Origin: Guptibacillus hwajinpoensis
Lineage (GTDB): Bacteria; Bacillota; Bacilli; Bacillales; Guptibacillaceae
DNA length: 64,000 nucleotides
Assembly (NCBI RefSeq): GCF_020524165.1
Contig: NZ_JAIVKU010000005.1
Location: 372,001-436,000, forward strand
Reading direction: 5' to 3'
The translations under genes were made by a program, and so were the position numbers. This document shows positions 25,548 to 33,257 of the stretch, one piece after another (position 1 is the stretch's first letter; each line of letters opens with the position of its first letter). The notes beneath the pieces are model-generated. The model saw only the letters and a list, made by a program, of their open reading frames with translations, was not told where the DNA came from and made no database searches.

Positions 25548-25615
25548 TGTTGGTTTGCACGCCAACAACTGCCCCAGAATGCGTCCACCACGACGAAACA
25601 TTCTGGGGCTTTTAT
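25548..25615 (+). terminator. Two hairpins in the comK upstream region
   Basis: GTTGG/CCAAC (25549-25566) is followed by a strong stem, CCCCAGAATG at 25572-25581 and CATTCTGGGG at 25599-25608, then TTTT on the plus strand. No plus-strand gene precedes it. It may be the end of a small plus-strand RNA, or a structure in the comK leader on the other strand. The stretch 25493-25882 otherwise holds a family B repeat and the lipoprotein promoter. Confidence 0.6.
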
Positions 25616-25751
25616 GTATGCAATTCACTTTCTTCATCACCACCTCTCGTTAACACAGCCTCAAATATCTTCTAAATATTTCCACCCTTAATCTTGATTA
25701 TAATGAATGTTCCGAAATATTCAAATACTTTTTTTAGTAGATAAGACCCAT

Positions 25752-25793
25752 TAGTGCCTGTCACCACCCGCTTTATGTAACTTCCTGTCGAAT
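25752..25793. repeat. Family B repeat, copy 1
   Basis: TAGTGCCTGTCACCACCCGC, then TTTATGTAACTTCCTGTCGAA. The conserved parts are GTGCCTGTCACC, CCCG, TTTATGT and TGTCGA. Three further copies lie in the window at about 30750, 31974 and 44244. Confidence 0.85.
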
Positions 25794-25882
25794 CAACTAC
25801 TCCCTCCATATCCACTTGTTTAGCATTGTCTTTTATGGGTATAAAAGGAAAATACAATAAAATAGAATGTGAGGTTAGGAGA

Positions 25883-26854
25883 ATGAAAAAACACCTACTG
25901 ATCCTACTAGCCTGCGGTTTATTAGCAGCATGTAGCAGCAATCAAAATGCCAGCCATAACGTCGGCACAGAAGCTGCTAGCTCAGAAAATACTACTATTG
26001 CTAGCAACACAAACACCAATAAAGAAAAGCCAAATGAAACGAAGAAAGACAGTGTAGAAGAGCAGCCTGTCAACGCTAGCGAAACACCCGAAACCAACTC
26101 GGAAATCCCTACCACTGATTCAACCTCCCAGGATAACAACCTAACAGATACGGAAAAAGAACTTCTTAGAATTCCTACTGTCTCGATTGAAACACCTTAT
26201 GGTGAAGATGGAAATATCAAGTATGAGCACACTCAAAAGGAAATTGTCGATGAATACATGGATGAGGATGGACGCATTTACTTCGCGTTAGATGAGAAAC
26301 CAATTCGAACCATTGTAAGTGGGGAGAATGAAAACATGCGTAACATCACGAATTATGGTGATGCGTTTATCGGAATCGTCGAAGAGGAAGCTTACGAGCT
26401 TACGGATCAGAATCAGATTAATGAAGCCTACCAGTTAATTCTGAGCGCTACTCCGGCACAACTACAGGGACAAGAATTAAGTTACCGTTCTTACGAAGAA
26501 GCAACGAATTTAGAAAGAGGCATTACAAAGATAACGTATCTTATCGCTCCAACGCTCAATGATCTCGATTATATCGTCCAAAATCAGGCCTATGATCATG
26601 GTGCCCTTCCGATCCTTTTAGAGGAATTAGAAAGTCTGGGTTCACCAACGCTTCTCCCTCCAGCACCTCAGACAGCAATGGACCTTCAACTTTTTGAAAA
26701 CATGCAAGCTGTTCAAGGAATGTGGGGACAACTCGGTCAGTTCGAAAACCCGAAAACAAATCGAGCAGAATTTGAACAGCTCTACTTTCAAGTACGCAAA
26801 GAAACACTCAATCTAATGGCACGCGTGAATTATACACTCAGTGAGGAAATATAA
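25883..26854 (+). CDS. Putative lipoprotein with Ser/Thr/Asn linker
   Basis: A 323-residue protein. The signal peptide ends in the lipobox LLAACS, followed by about 75 residues of low-complexity Ser/Thr/Asn/Glu linker that probably spans the cell wall, then a folded domain of about 220 residues with no family I recognise. ATG 25883 follows GAGGTTAGGAGA. A bidirectional terminator follows. Confidence 0.72.
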   Translation: MKKHLLILLACGLLAACSSNQNASHNVGTEAASSENTTIASNTNTNKEKPNETKKDSVEEQPVNASETPETNSEIPTTDSTSQDNNLTDTEKELLRIPTVSIETPYGEDGNIKYEHTQKEIVDEYMDEDGRIYFALDEKPIRTIVSGENENMRNITNYGDAFIGIVEEEAYELTDQNQINEAYQLILSATPAQLQGQELSYRSYEEATNLERGITKITYLIAPTLNDLDYIVQNQAYDHGALPILLEELESLGSPTLLPPAPQTAMDLQLFENMQAVQGMWGQLGQFENPKTNRAEFEQLYFQVRKETLNLMARVNYTLSEEI

Positions 26855-26863
26855 CCGAAACAC

Positions 26864-26902
26864 AAAACAGACCTACTCTCACATGAGAATAGGTCTGTTT
26901 TT
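26864..26902. terminator. Bidirectional terminator
   Basis: AAACAGACCTA pairs with TAGGTCTGTTT, with an inner TCTC/GAGA pair and an ACAT loop, followed by TTT. It lies between convergent genes. Confidence 0.87.
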
Positions 26903-26914
26903 TATGAGTAACGA

Positions 26915-27184
26915 TTAAAAGAATAGTAAACTAATACCAATCGCAAACAGCACGACGCCCGAAATGGAATAAAACATGCCAGAACGCTGCTGACCTTTGA
27001 TCCGGTTTGAAATACCAGCAAGTAGATTAATTACGCCAAATCCCATAATGCCGTATAGTAGTAAATTCTCCTCTTCAGGAGTAATCAGATACATAACTGG
27101 AAGTAACAATATTAACGCAGATAGGATAAACTGCACAATGCTCAATGAAAACAATAGTTTAGATTCAGATTCTGTGCTCATCAT
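26915..27184 (-). CDS. Small membrane protein, three spans
   Basis: An 89-residue protein with hydrophobic stretches near 10-33, 42-58 and 70-89 and a basic loop RIKGQQRSG. No family recognised with confidence. ATG 27184 or 27181 both fit the GGAAAAATG context. Confidence 0.6.
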   Translation of the reverse strand: MMSTESESKLLFSLSIVQFILSALILLLPVMYLITPEEENLLLYGIMGFGVINLLAGISNRIKGQQRSGMFYSISGVVLFAIGISLLFF

Positions 27185-27446
27185 TTTTCCTTCTTTCCTT
27201 TTCTAGGTGAACTGATTCATGACTTCTATCCTAATTATAACAGCGCCACTCTCGTTTTTGTTATGGCAAAAGTATGAACATTCGTTTAAAAAAGGGTTAC
27301 CGCGCTCATCTACTCCGTTCCCGGTTAGAGACTATTATAATCATTTAACGTTTAATAGAATGAAACCTTTCTAGTGGAAAACTCGTAGATTCTATTAGAT
27401 TAAGAAATTCCTCATTCAATCACATTACCATTTTTTCAATAATATG

Positions 27447-27472
27447 GTTAAAATCAATAAAAAGCCGGGTAT
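27447..27472 (+). promoter_or_regulatory. Candidate sigma-B promoter
   Basis: GTTAAA at 27447-27452 and GGGTAT at 27467-27472 are 14 bp apart, close to the sigma-B consensus GTTTAA-N12-15-GGGWAW. It lies about 130 bp upstream of the YwqH-like gene in the right direction. The remainder of 27185-27605 holds no gene. Confidence 0.55.
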
Positions 27473-27605
27473 AGGTATAAATACCCCGTACGTCAGTCTC
27501 ACGAACAGGTAGAACAACCTATTTACCAGACCTCTTCCATTTGGTACCATATACTACTGCTTGAGTATGATTTTCATTATAAATATCACAAAGGGGATAG
27601 CGCAA

Positions 27606-27974
27606 ATGTCCTATTTATCCTATTTGCAATCAGAAATAGCTGAAAAGCGAGCTCAGCTCGTCCGCCTTCAATCTAGCTTAGTGAAACTAGATGGCTTACA
27701 AAGTGAATTCATTCAAAATAAACAGCTTGTTGATCAACCCGAGCTAACGCCTACTACTTGGGCTGGCGAATTAGCAAACTCATTCCAAAATATTCGCGAA
27801 GATATGAAGGCGTCTTATCAGGATCTATCCATTAACCAAGTCAATTCTGCACTCAATACAATAGAAAATAAAGCAGATCACCTACGTCGTGAAATCCAGA
27901 CGCTTGAATTTAATATAACTCAGGAAATCCATCGGTTAGAAGAGGAAGCGAGAGAAAGGAGAAATGTGAAGTGA
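27606..27974 (+). CDS. YwqH-family protein (DUF5082)
   Basis: A 122-residue, mainly coiled-coil protein. MSYLSYLQSEIAEKRAQLVR, a central TTWAGELANSF and a helical C-terminus match YwqH/DUF5082, the first gene of ywqHIJK-type loci. These small WXG100-like proteins accompany LXG toxins exported by the Gram-positive type VII system and are thought to act as targeting partners. The TTWAG turn resembles the WxG motif. ATG 27606 follows AAAGGGG. It overlaps the next gene by four bases. Confidence 0.82.
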   Translation: MSYLSYLQSEIAEKRAQLVRLQSSLVKLDGLQSEFIQNKQLVDQPELTPTTWAGELANSFQNIREDMKASYQDLSINQVNSALNTIENKADHLRREIQTLEFNITQEIHRLEEEARERRNVK

Positions 27975-28249
27975 GTAACGAAATGCACGTAAAGTTTAGT
28001 GAAGTTGAACAATCAATCAGCCAAATCGAAAAAAGCCTGAGCTCTTTTAACGCAGTGCTACCAAAGAACACCGGAGAAGGAAATACGCTGGATGTCGTAA
28101 ATCGATTAAATGAGATAAATTATATGCTAACGGAAGTCGGAAACGCCTATAAAGAAATTCTTACCTTGAACAACCAGACCGTACGAGAATCGGTACAGCA
28201 ATTGGAGTATGCGGACAAACAGCTCTCGTCTTCAATTCAAATACGTTAG
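27971..28249 (+). CDS. YwqI-family protein (DUF5344)
   Basis: A 92-residue helical protein matching YwqI/DUF5344, the second small partner in ywqHIJK loci. GTG 27971 overlaps the stop of the YwqH gene (GTGA). In Bacillus the next gene normally encodes an LXG toxin such as YwqJ, followed by its immunity gene. Here neither is present; an unrelated regulator follows. Confidence 0.8.
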   Translation: MSNEMHVKFSEVEQSISQIEKSLSSFNAVLPKNTGEGNTLDVVNRLNEINYMLTEVGNAYKEILTLNNQTVRESVQQLEYADKQLSSSIQIR

Positions 28250-28278
28250 GAACGCTATAATAACGCTTCACCAAGGAG

Positions 28279-28301
28279 TAGAGCAGATATGTGCTGCTCT
28301 T
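28279..28301 (+). terminator. Weak hairpin after the YwqI gene
   Basis: AGAGCAG and CTGCTCT form a seven-bp stem around ATATGTG, with only TACTT after it. It may end the two-gene transcript. The stretch 28302-28460 shows no gene I can support. Confidence 0.4.
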
Positions 28302-28460
28302 ACTTCGAAATATAGCGAGGAGAATATTTCCCTATCTATACTTGCTTCTTCTCTCTTAGCTCATCGAAGGATTTCTTCGTTGGGCTTTTTAATTGGAGTT
28401 TACCGGAATAAAAAGAAAGAATATTCAAACAAAATCACGCACTTTCCACTCACCTTATAT

Positions 28461-28497
28461 TATAATGGTAATACCAGTAACTACTCTGGTATTACCA
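28461..28497 (+). promoter_or_regulatory. Tandem FadR-type operators with -10 box
   Basis: TGGTAATACCA (28466-28476) and TGGTATTACCA (28487-28497) each fit the GntR/FadR-subfamily operator form TGGT-N3-ACCA and are 21 bp apart centre to centre, two helical turns. Together they form a perfect 12-bp inverted repeat. A TATAAT at 28461-28466 overlaps the first site, so binding should block transcription of the regulator and the hydroxylase. Confidence 0.75.
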
Positions 28498-28518
28498 GAA
28501 CTGAGGTGATTTCTTATA

Positions 28519-29205
28519 ATGGTAGAACGCTCCTCCGAAAAAATCACAAAACAGCTGATTCGTTCTATTTTAGAAAAAGAATGGCGCACAAATGACCCGC
28601 TTCCCCCTGAACGAGAACTCGCTACTCACTATCAAGTCGGCAGACCTACTATTCGTGAAGCACTACAGCGCCTGGAGAGAGACGGGTGGATTACGATTCG
28701 TAAAGGAGCACCAGCGATTGTAAATGATTATTGGAAGCATGGTAATCTCATGACCATCGTGAATATTCTTCAGCACCACGAGGACATTCCCGATGAATTC
28801 ATTGTTTACATGCTTGAGCTTCGGATTACGTTAACACCCGCTTACGTCCGAGATGCGCTTCTTCATCACAGACTTCAAATGATTGCACTTTTTATCCCAC
28901 TCCAAGACCTAACAGACGATCCGAAATCATATGCTGAGTTTGATTGGAAGCTACAGAAACGCATTGCCGAGCTCTCCCCGAATCCGGTCTTTCTTCTCAT
29001 CTTGAATAGTTTCGAGGACATCTATGGCAAAATGGCTGAGAAATACTTTCTAGAACCCTCTCATCGGAAAGCATCAAAGACGTACTATGAACAGTTCCTC
29101 GAAGCAACGTTAAATGGAGATCTCAACCATGCTGAAACGCTAACGAAACAGATGATGGTGACTAGTTTAGAACTTTGGAAAATGAAAATAAACGGGGGCG
29201 TGTAG
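28519..29205 (+). CDS. GntR regulator, FadR type with fatty-acyl-binding domain
   Basis: A 228-residue GntR protein. The winged helix (LPPERELATHYQVGRPTIR, then EALQRLERDGWITIRKG) and the C-terminal domain (AEFDWKLQKRIAELSPNPVF, LILNSFEDIYGKMAEKYF) align along the whole length with Escherichia coli FadR, which binds acyl-CoA. Most Bacilli use a TetR-type FadR for fatty acid control, so a GntR-type one is unusual. ATG 28519 follows GAGGTGAT. The next gene, one base on, encodes a fatty acid hydroxylase, which supports a lipid signal. Confidence 0.82.
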   Translation: MVERSSEKITKQLIRSILEKEWRTNDPLPPERELATHYQVGRPTIREALQRLERDGWITIRKGAPAIVNDYWKHGNLMTIVNILQHHEDIPDEFIVYMLELRITLTPAYVRDALLHHRLQMIALFIPLQDLTDDPKSYAEFDWKLQKRIAELSPNPVFLLILNSFEDIYGKMAEKYFLEPSHRKASKTYYEQFLEATLNGDLNHAETLTKQMMVTSLELWKMKINGGV

Positions 29206-29206
29206 T

Positions 29207-29830
29207 GTGAAAGAATTGTATCGTGACTTCTTCTTTCATCTGGATATCTTACTCATGTTTGGTGTGTTTCTTATCGTTCTTGGCTTTTTACTGACGATGA
29301 CGCTATCTCCCTTTGTCCTACTCTTTATTCTCATCGGAATTGTAACTTACATGTTTAGTGAATACCTTACCCACCGCTTTTTATTTCACATTAAAACACC
29401 TAAGAACCCTTATCTTCTGAAGCTCATTAAACGGTTGCATTATGACCATCATAAAGTGCCAAATGATTTAAAGCTTTTATTCCTGCCGATTTGGTATAGT
29501 TTTCCGAATCTGTTTCTACTATGTCTAATTTTCTACTGGCTTTCCGGATCACTTCTTTTCACACTTGCTTTTAGTACAGGGCTTCTTGCCATGTTCTTCT
29601 TGTATGAATGGAAGCACTATATCGCTCATCGTCCTTTTAAACCGAAAACAAGGTTTGGGCAGTGGCTTAAAAAAACGCATATTCTGCATCATTATAAGAA
29701 TGAAAACTATTGGTACGGGGTCTCCACGCCTTTCGTCGATGCACTATTTGGCACGTTAAAAAAGGAAAAGGATGTGGAGATGAGTCAAACCGCCAAGGAT
29801 TTGGAACAGCGGAAATATAAATCCACATAA
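29207..29830 (+). CDS. Fatty acid hydroxylase/desaturase superfamily membrane protein
   Basis: A 207-residue membrane di-iron enzyme. The His boxes are clear: HRFLFH, HYDHH, EWKHYIAHR and HILHHYKNENYWYGV. About four spans place them at the cytoplasmic face. It should hydroxylate or desaturate an acyl chain or related lipid using O2. It starts one base after the FadR-type regulator gene with a GTG, so the two are co-transcribed and probably functionally linked. Confidence 0.87.
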   Translation: MKELYRDFFFHLDILLMFGVFLIVLGFLLTMTLSPFVLLFILIGIVTYMFSEYLTHRFLFHIKTPKNPYLLKLIKRLHYDHHKVPNDLKLLFLPIWYSFPNLFLLCLIFYWLSGSLLFTLAFSTGLLAMFFLYEWKHYIAHRPFKPKTRFGQWLKKTHILHHYKNENYWYGVSTPFVDALFGTLKKEKDVEMSQTAKDLEQRKYKST

Positions 29831-29833
29831 GTT

Positions 29834-29865
29834 CAAAAAAGCTGACCTCAAGTCAGCTTTTTTTA
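29834..29865. terminator. Bidirectional terminator
   Basis: AAAAAAGCTGAC and GTCAGCTTTTTT form a 12-bp stem around CTCAA. It ends both the hydroxylase transcript and the convergent small gene. Confidence 0.9.
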
Positions 29866-29870
29866 TGGAG

Positions 29871-30164
29871 CTATCGCTGTCGCAACGTCTGACCGCACGT
29901 ATGTATGTCATGCGTGATCTGCTGGAGAATCTGCTCTCCCTCAAGATTACCTGCCGATGTTTGCTGAAGCTTCCGTTGGCACTCTCTCGCAACTTGCTCC
30001 GCTCGAATTAATTCCTGCTCAAACCGTTGAGCTAACGCAATTTCTCCTCGCTGCCTTGCATCTAGCAACTGGTGACGAATCGTTTCAATATCTCCACACG
30101 CCTGATGGGCTTCGCGTAATACTTGCTGGCTTATCTCGTTCAAGTGATCAACTCCTGACTTCAA
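29871..30164 (-). CDS. Small coiled-coil protein
   Basis: A 97-residue protein, almost all helix, rich in Gln, Arg and Glu with heptad-like spacing (LLDARQRGEIALAQRFEQEL). It may belong with small YtzC-like proteins, but I am not sure. The TTG start at 30164 lies eight bases after AAAGGA. It follows a family A palindrome and a truncated bceB gene. Confidence 0.55.
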   Translation of the reverse strand: MKSGVDHLNEISQQVLREAHQACGDIETIRHQLLDARQRGEIALAQRFEQELIRAEQVARECQRKLQQTSAGNLEGEQILQQITHDIHTCGQTLRQR

Positions 30165-30221
30165 CCGGTTTTCCTTTATTATTGATTAAAATAGGAGAAT
30201 TATGTAAAAAAGACAAATGTC

Positions 30222-30259
30222 CACGAGGGGGGTCAGGTACGTACCTGACCCCCCTCGTG
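30222..30259. repeat. Family A palindrome, copy 7 (centre TACGTA)
   Basis: A perfect 38-bp palindrome with outer arms CACGAGG and CCTCGTG. It lies only nine bases before the break point of the truncated BceB gene. Confidence 0.92.
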
Positions 30260-30268
30260 CTTCGCTAA

Positions 30269-30739
30269 GGACTAGCTGAAGCAACCGATTTATTCCAATC
30301 TCTTTCCTTCGAGGATGACCAGGGGAAAAGCTCACAGTACGAAGCCTTTCTTCAGCAAAAAGAAAATATGGGGCTAATCATGTTCATCGTTGGCTTTCTA
30401 GGTCTTACGTTCCTGATTACATCTGGCTGCATTCTCTATTTCAAACAGATGAATGAAGGCGAAGAAGAACGTCCGAATTATACCGTTCTTAGAAAGCTTG
30501 GTTTCACCCAAACAGATCTTTCACGTGGCATTCGTGGCAAGCAGATAGTGAACTTCGGCGTCCCACTTGTTGTCGGACTACTGCACGGTTACTTTGCCGT
30601 TCGATCCGGTTGGTTTTTCTTCGGAACCGAATTGTATACACCAACGCTGATTGTGATGGGAATCTATACGTTGCTCTACTCCATCTTCGGCGCCTTATCC
30701 GTCGTCTACTACAAAAAAGTCATTCGAGAAGCGCTATAA
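30269..30739 (+). pseudogene. C-terminal remnant of a BceB-type ABC permease
   Basis: From 30269 an open frame of 156 residues encodes the last part of a bacitracin-type FtsX permease. GCILYFKQMNEGEEERPNYT, VLRKLGFTQTDLSRGI and LLHGYFAVRSGWFFFGTEL are hallmark BceB C-terminal segments, followed by the final span and KKVIREAL. The first 450 or so residues and the BceA ATPase are absent, and a TAA directly precedes the open part. An in-frame ATG at 30368 exists but has no good site. The remnant sits between a family A and a family B repeat. Confidence 0.85.
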
Positions 30740-30748
30740 AGAAAAAGC

Positions 30749-30792
30749 GGGGGGTGCCTGTCACCGCCCGCTTTATGTTAGATTTTGTCGAA
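30749..30792. repeat. Family B repeat, copy 2
   Basis: GGGGGGTGCCTGTCACCGCC, CGCTTTATGTTAGATTTTGT and CGAA. It has GTCACCGCC where the other copies have GTCACCACC. It begins ten bases after the bceB remnant. Confidence 0.85.
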
Positions 30793-30816
30793 ATAAAAAA
30801 GCCATTTCCACTTCTC

Positions 30817-31626
30817 TTATACCTTCACCTTACTATGTAACCAAAGTCCCTCTGCCTCTTCTGACGATAACTTGAAGCGCTGTACAAAGAAATCTTGAAG
30901 TCGTCCCTTCTCCCCACCGTCGACCCACTCTCGATAGTAGCCGATCAGCTTCTGTACTTCCCCTTTACAATACTCATCGATTAATCTTGCAACAGTTCTC
31001 GTGCTTCTCCAGTAATCATAAAACGCTGCCGAATAGGCAAAATTGTCTCCACCTCGATACCCTGCTTCACCAAAGGCATCTAACGAGTACTCTCCGTACT
31101 CTTCTTTATAAGCCTCAATCAACAGTCGCTCTACCTCCATCACTCTCTCAAAACGCTCCTCTGACATTAAGAGCTTGCGCGGTAAATAAAAGCAAATCCC
31201 TTCTTCAAACCACATGTCACTCGCATGCTCTTCTTCCCAATCTTCAAACTCTGAGTGAAAGAAGTCTGCATGATGTGTTAATTCATGAGCAGCAATTTCA
31301 GCTACATCGACTATCTCAAGATTCCGATAATAATCCTCCGCTTCTTTCACGCCATTCGTCGTAGTTAAGTAAATGTCTTTCCACGTTTCTAATAGTGGCG
31401 TGAGATGAATCAAATCTCTCGACGTATAAGCTGGCAGCGGAATCGTCGAATACAGCTTTGTCGCTGATTCTAAATCATGAAAGATCATACCTCTTGGCTG
31501 CTCTTCAATCGATGTAATGTTGTTCAAAGACACCTGATATGATTCAAGGACCGCTAAAAGCTCCAGCCCACTTCGTTCAATTTCTTCCGTTTTCTTCGTG
31601 TCGGTCACCGAAACGGCATATTTCAT
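30817..31626 (-). CDS. Putative zinc metalloprotease (gluzincin-like)
   Basis: A 269-residue cytoplasmic protein with an HExxH motif in IAAHELTHHADFF near residues 112-124 and a second acidic block, EEHASDMWFEEGICFYLPRK, in which a Glu could be the third zinc ligand as in gluzincins. The N-terminal 90 residues are unassigned. No signal peptide is seen. Protease activity is inferred from these motifs only. Confidence 0.65.
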   Translation of the reverse strand: MKYAVSVTDTKKTEEIERSGLELLAVLESYQVSLNNITSIEEQPRGMIFHDLESATKLYSTIPLPAYTSRDLIHLTPLLETWKDIYLTTTNGVKEAEDYYRNLEIVDVAEIAAHELTHHADFFHSEFEDWEEEHASDMWFEEGICFYLPRKLLMSEERFERVMEVERLLIEAYKEEYGEYSLDAFGEAGYRGGDNFAYSAAFYDYWRSTRTVARLIDEYCKGEVQKLIGYYREWVDGGEKGRLQDFFVQRFKLSSEEAEGLWLHSKVKV

Positions 31627-31718
31627 GTAGAATCCCCCTTCTACCCTTCTACTTCGATTTAATTAAATGAGGATCCTTTCTCTTACCCCCTATTAAGCAG
31701 AAAGAAGAAACATGATGC

Positions 31719-31904
31719 TCAGCCTGAACTATTCTTATGATTTGTAGGTACTTGACTAAGAGCAATGCCTATCACAATAATCGCTATAAAACCTTTGATT
31801 AAGCGGTTATATGACCCATCCTCTTGATAATCCGCCACACCCATCCACAAAATCACAACTGTGGCTACGATGAATAGAACGATCAATCCAATCTTTTTAG
31901 CCAT
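31719..31904 (-). CDS. Small membrane protein, two spans
   Basis: A 61-residue protein with two hydrophobic helices (LIVLFIVATVVILWMGV and IKGFIAIIVIGIALSQV) separated by a polar loop. ATG 31904 is preceded by GGTGGTG. Function unknown. Confidence 0.6.
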   Translation of the reverse strand: MAKKIGLIVLFIVATVVILWMGVADYQEDGSYNRLIKGFIAIIVIGIALSQVPTNHKNSSG

Positions 31905-31971
31905 CACTGCACCACCCATGGAAAGTTATACCATTAATGATTACCCGATCGCCTCTCGATGAAACCTAATA

Positions 31972-32013
31972 GCGAGTGCCTGTCACCACCCGGTTTATGT
32001 CACATTGTGTCGT
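31972..32013. repeat. Family B repeat, copy 3
   Basis: GAGTGCCTGTCACCACCCGG, TTTATGTCACATTGTGTCG. It lies between a minus-strand membrane gene and a short plus-strand gene. Confidence 0.85.
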
Positions 32014-32080
32014 CAGTTTGGGCGTCTAATGCGTATATCTCTCATCCAATAAGCCATGCTAATCGATAGAGGTGATTCTA

Positions 32081-32248
32081 ATGAAATTAAACAAGAAAAA
32101 ATATCAAAATCAGCCAACTGCCACGAAAAAATCCTATGTGAATGAAGTTGACCTTGGTATTGATCAGAATGAACAAGCGATGAATAATGATGACGGCATG
32201 CTTGAAACAAAAGAAGAAAATCATCAGCGTAAGGACCAAAAACAATAA
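32081..32248 (+). CDS. 55-residue hydrophilic protein
   Basis: ATG 32081 follows GAGGTGATTCTA, a good ribosome binding site. The product is very polar and rich in Lys, Asn, Gln and Glu, with no hydrophobic core, and resembles small spore-associated Bacillus proteins in composition only. I do not recognise it. Confidence 0.5.
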   Translation: MKLNKKKYQNQPTATKKSYVNEVDLGIDQNEQAMNNDDGMLETKEENHQRKDQKQ

Positions 32249-32333
32249 AACCTTACAAAGGTATCTTTTACACAATTACTTAAGAACACCACCGAATTGC
32301 GGAATAACAGACACTCGATCATCAAAAACGATA

Positions 32334-32367
32334 CAAAAAAGGCGTGTCATCTCTGACACGCCTTTCC
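32334..32367 (-). terminator. Rho-independent terminator of the sugar-acid operon
   Basis: AAAGGCGTGTCA and TGACACGCCTTT form a 12-bp stem around TCTC. On the minus strand a T-run follows. It ends the transcript that begins at dctP. Confidence 0.88.
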
Positions 32368-32406
32368 CATTTTTACTAGATGCTTAGATAACACTTTTTT
32401 TCTCAT

Positions 32407-33168
32407 TTATCTACCTAGCCAACCACCATCGACTGCCACAAGATGGCCATGAACATAATTAGAAGCAGATGAAGATAAATAAACAGCTGTTCCCTTGAAA
32501 TCATCAGGGTTACCCCAACGATCCGCTGGAATACGGTCAAGAATTTGTGCGTTCCGCTCATCGTCCTCAAGTATGGCTGTGTTCATATCTGTCGCAATAT
32601 ATCCTGGTACGATCGCATTCACATTGACATGATGCTTTGCCCATTCATTTGATAATGCTTTTGTTAATTGGGCAACTCCGCCTTTGGCAGCAGCATATGC
32701 TGGAACGTTAATGCCACCCTGGTAGGAAAGTAACGAAGCAACATTAATGATTTTCCCCTCACCTTTTGGAACCATATGTCGGCCGGCTTCCTGGCATAAC
32801 AGCCAAACAGTTTTTAAGTTAATATCAAGAACATCGTCCCAATCCGATTCAGGAAAATCAACAGAAGGCGATCTTCGCTGTATGCCTGCATTATTCACCA
32901 GAATATCGATCGTTCCGAATCGAGAAACAACATTCGGGATAGCCGCCTTCACTTGGTCTGTCTGTTCTAAATCACATGGGATAATCACACAGGTTCTTCC
33001 CAAGCGCTCAATTTCTTCTTTTACATTGGTTTGTTCTATATTCCGCTGAAGCAAGGCAATATCTGCTCCTGCCTCTGCTAAAGCGAGGGCCATCGATTTC
33101 CCAATCCCTCTTGTAGCTCCTGAAATCGCCGCCACCTTGCCAGTTAAGTCAAATAAGTTCATACCCAT
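32407..33168 (-). CDS. SDR oxidoreductase, KduD/gluconate 5-dehydrogenase type
   Basis: A 253-residue short-chain dehydrogenase. The cofactor motif is SGATRGIGKS, then NNAGIQRR, the catalytic SLLSYQGG and YAAAKGG, and the end VHGHLVAVDGGWLGR. The pattern matches 2-deoxy-D-gluconate 3-dehydrogenase (KduD) and gluconate 5-dehydrogenase. As last gene of the galactonate operon it probably oxidises or reduces a related sugar acid. ATG 33168 follows AAGGAG at nine bases. Confidence 0.87.
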   Translation of the reverse strand: MGMNLFDLTGKVAAISGATRGIGKSMALALAEAGADIALLQRNIEQTNVKEEIERLGRTCVIIPCDLEQTDQVKAAIPNVVSRFGTIDILVNNAGIQRRSPSVDFPESDWDDVLDINLKTVWLLCQEAGRHMVPKGEGKIINVASLLSYQGGINVPAYAAAKGGVAQLTKALSNEWAKHHVNVNAIVPGYIATDMNTAILEDDERNAQILDRIPADRWGNPDDFKGTAVYLSSSASNYVHGHLVAVDGGWLGR

Positions 33169-33224
33169 TATTCTACACTCCTTATGGATTTATTTTAATA
33201 GTGAGGTAACGCATTAAATGAATA

Positions 33225-33248
33225 GGGGACAGGTACGTACCTGTCCCC
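33225..33248. repeat. Family A palindrome, copy 8 (variant arms)
   Basis: GGGGACAGG-TACGTA-CCTGTCCCC, a perfect 24-bp palindrome. Both arms carry the same change from GTCAGG to GACAGG, a compensated substitution that keeps the pairing. It lies between the HPr-like and SDR genes inside the operon. Confidence 0.88.
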
Positions 33249-33257
33249 CTATCCTTT

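Noticed and set aside
25672..25941. 89-residue minus-strand frame opposite the lipoprotein start
   Set aside because: It covers a family B repeat and the lipoprotein promoter and lacks a ribosome binding site.
28209..28595. 128-residue plus-strand frame between the YwqI and FadR-type genes
   Set aside because: It overlaps the operators and promoter and the regulator's own start; composition is poor and no ribosome binding site precedes it. It is not an LXG toxin.
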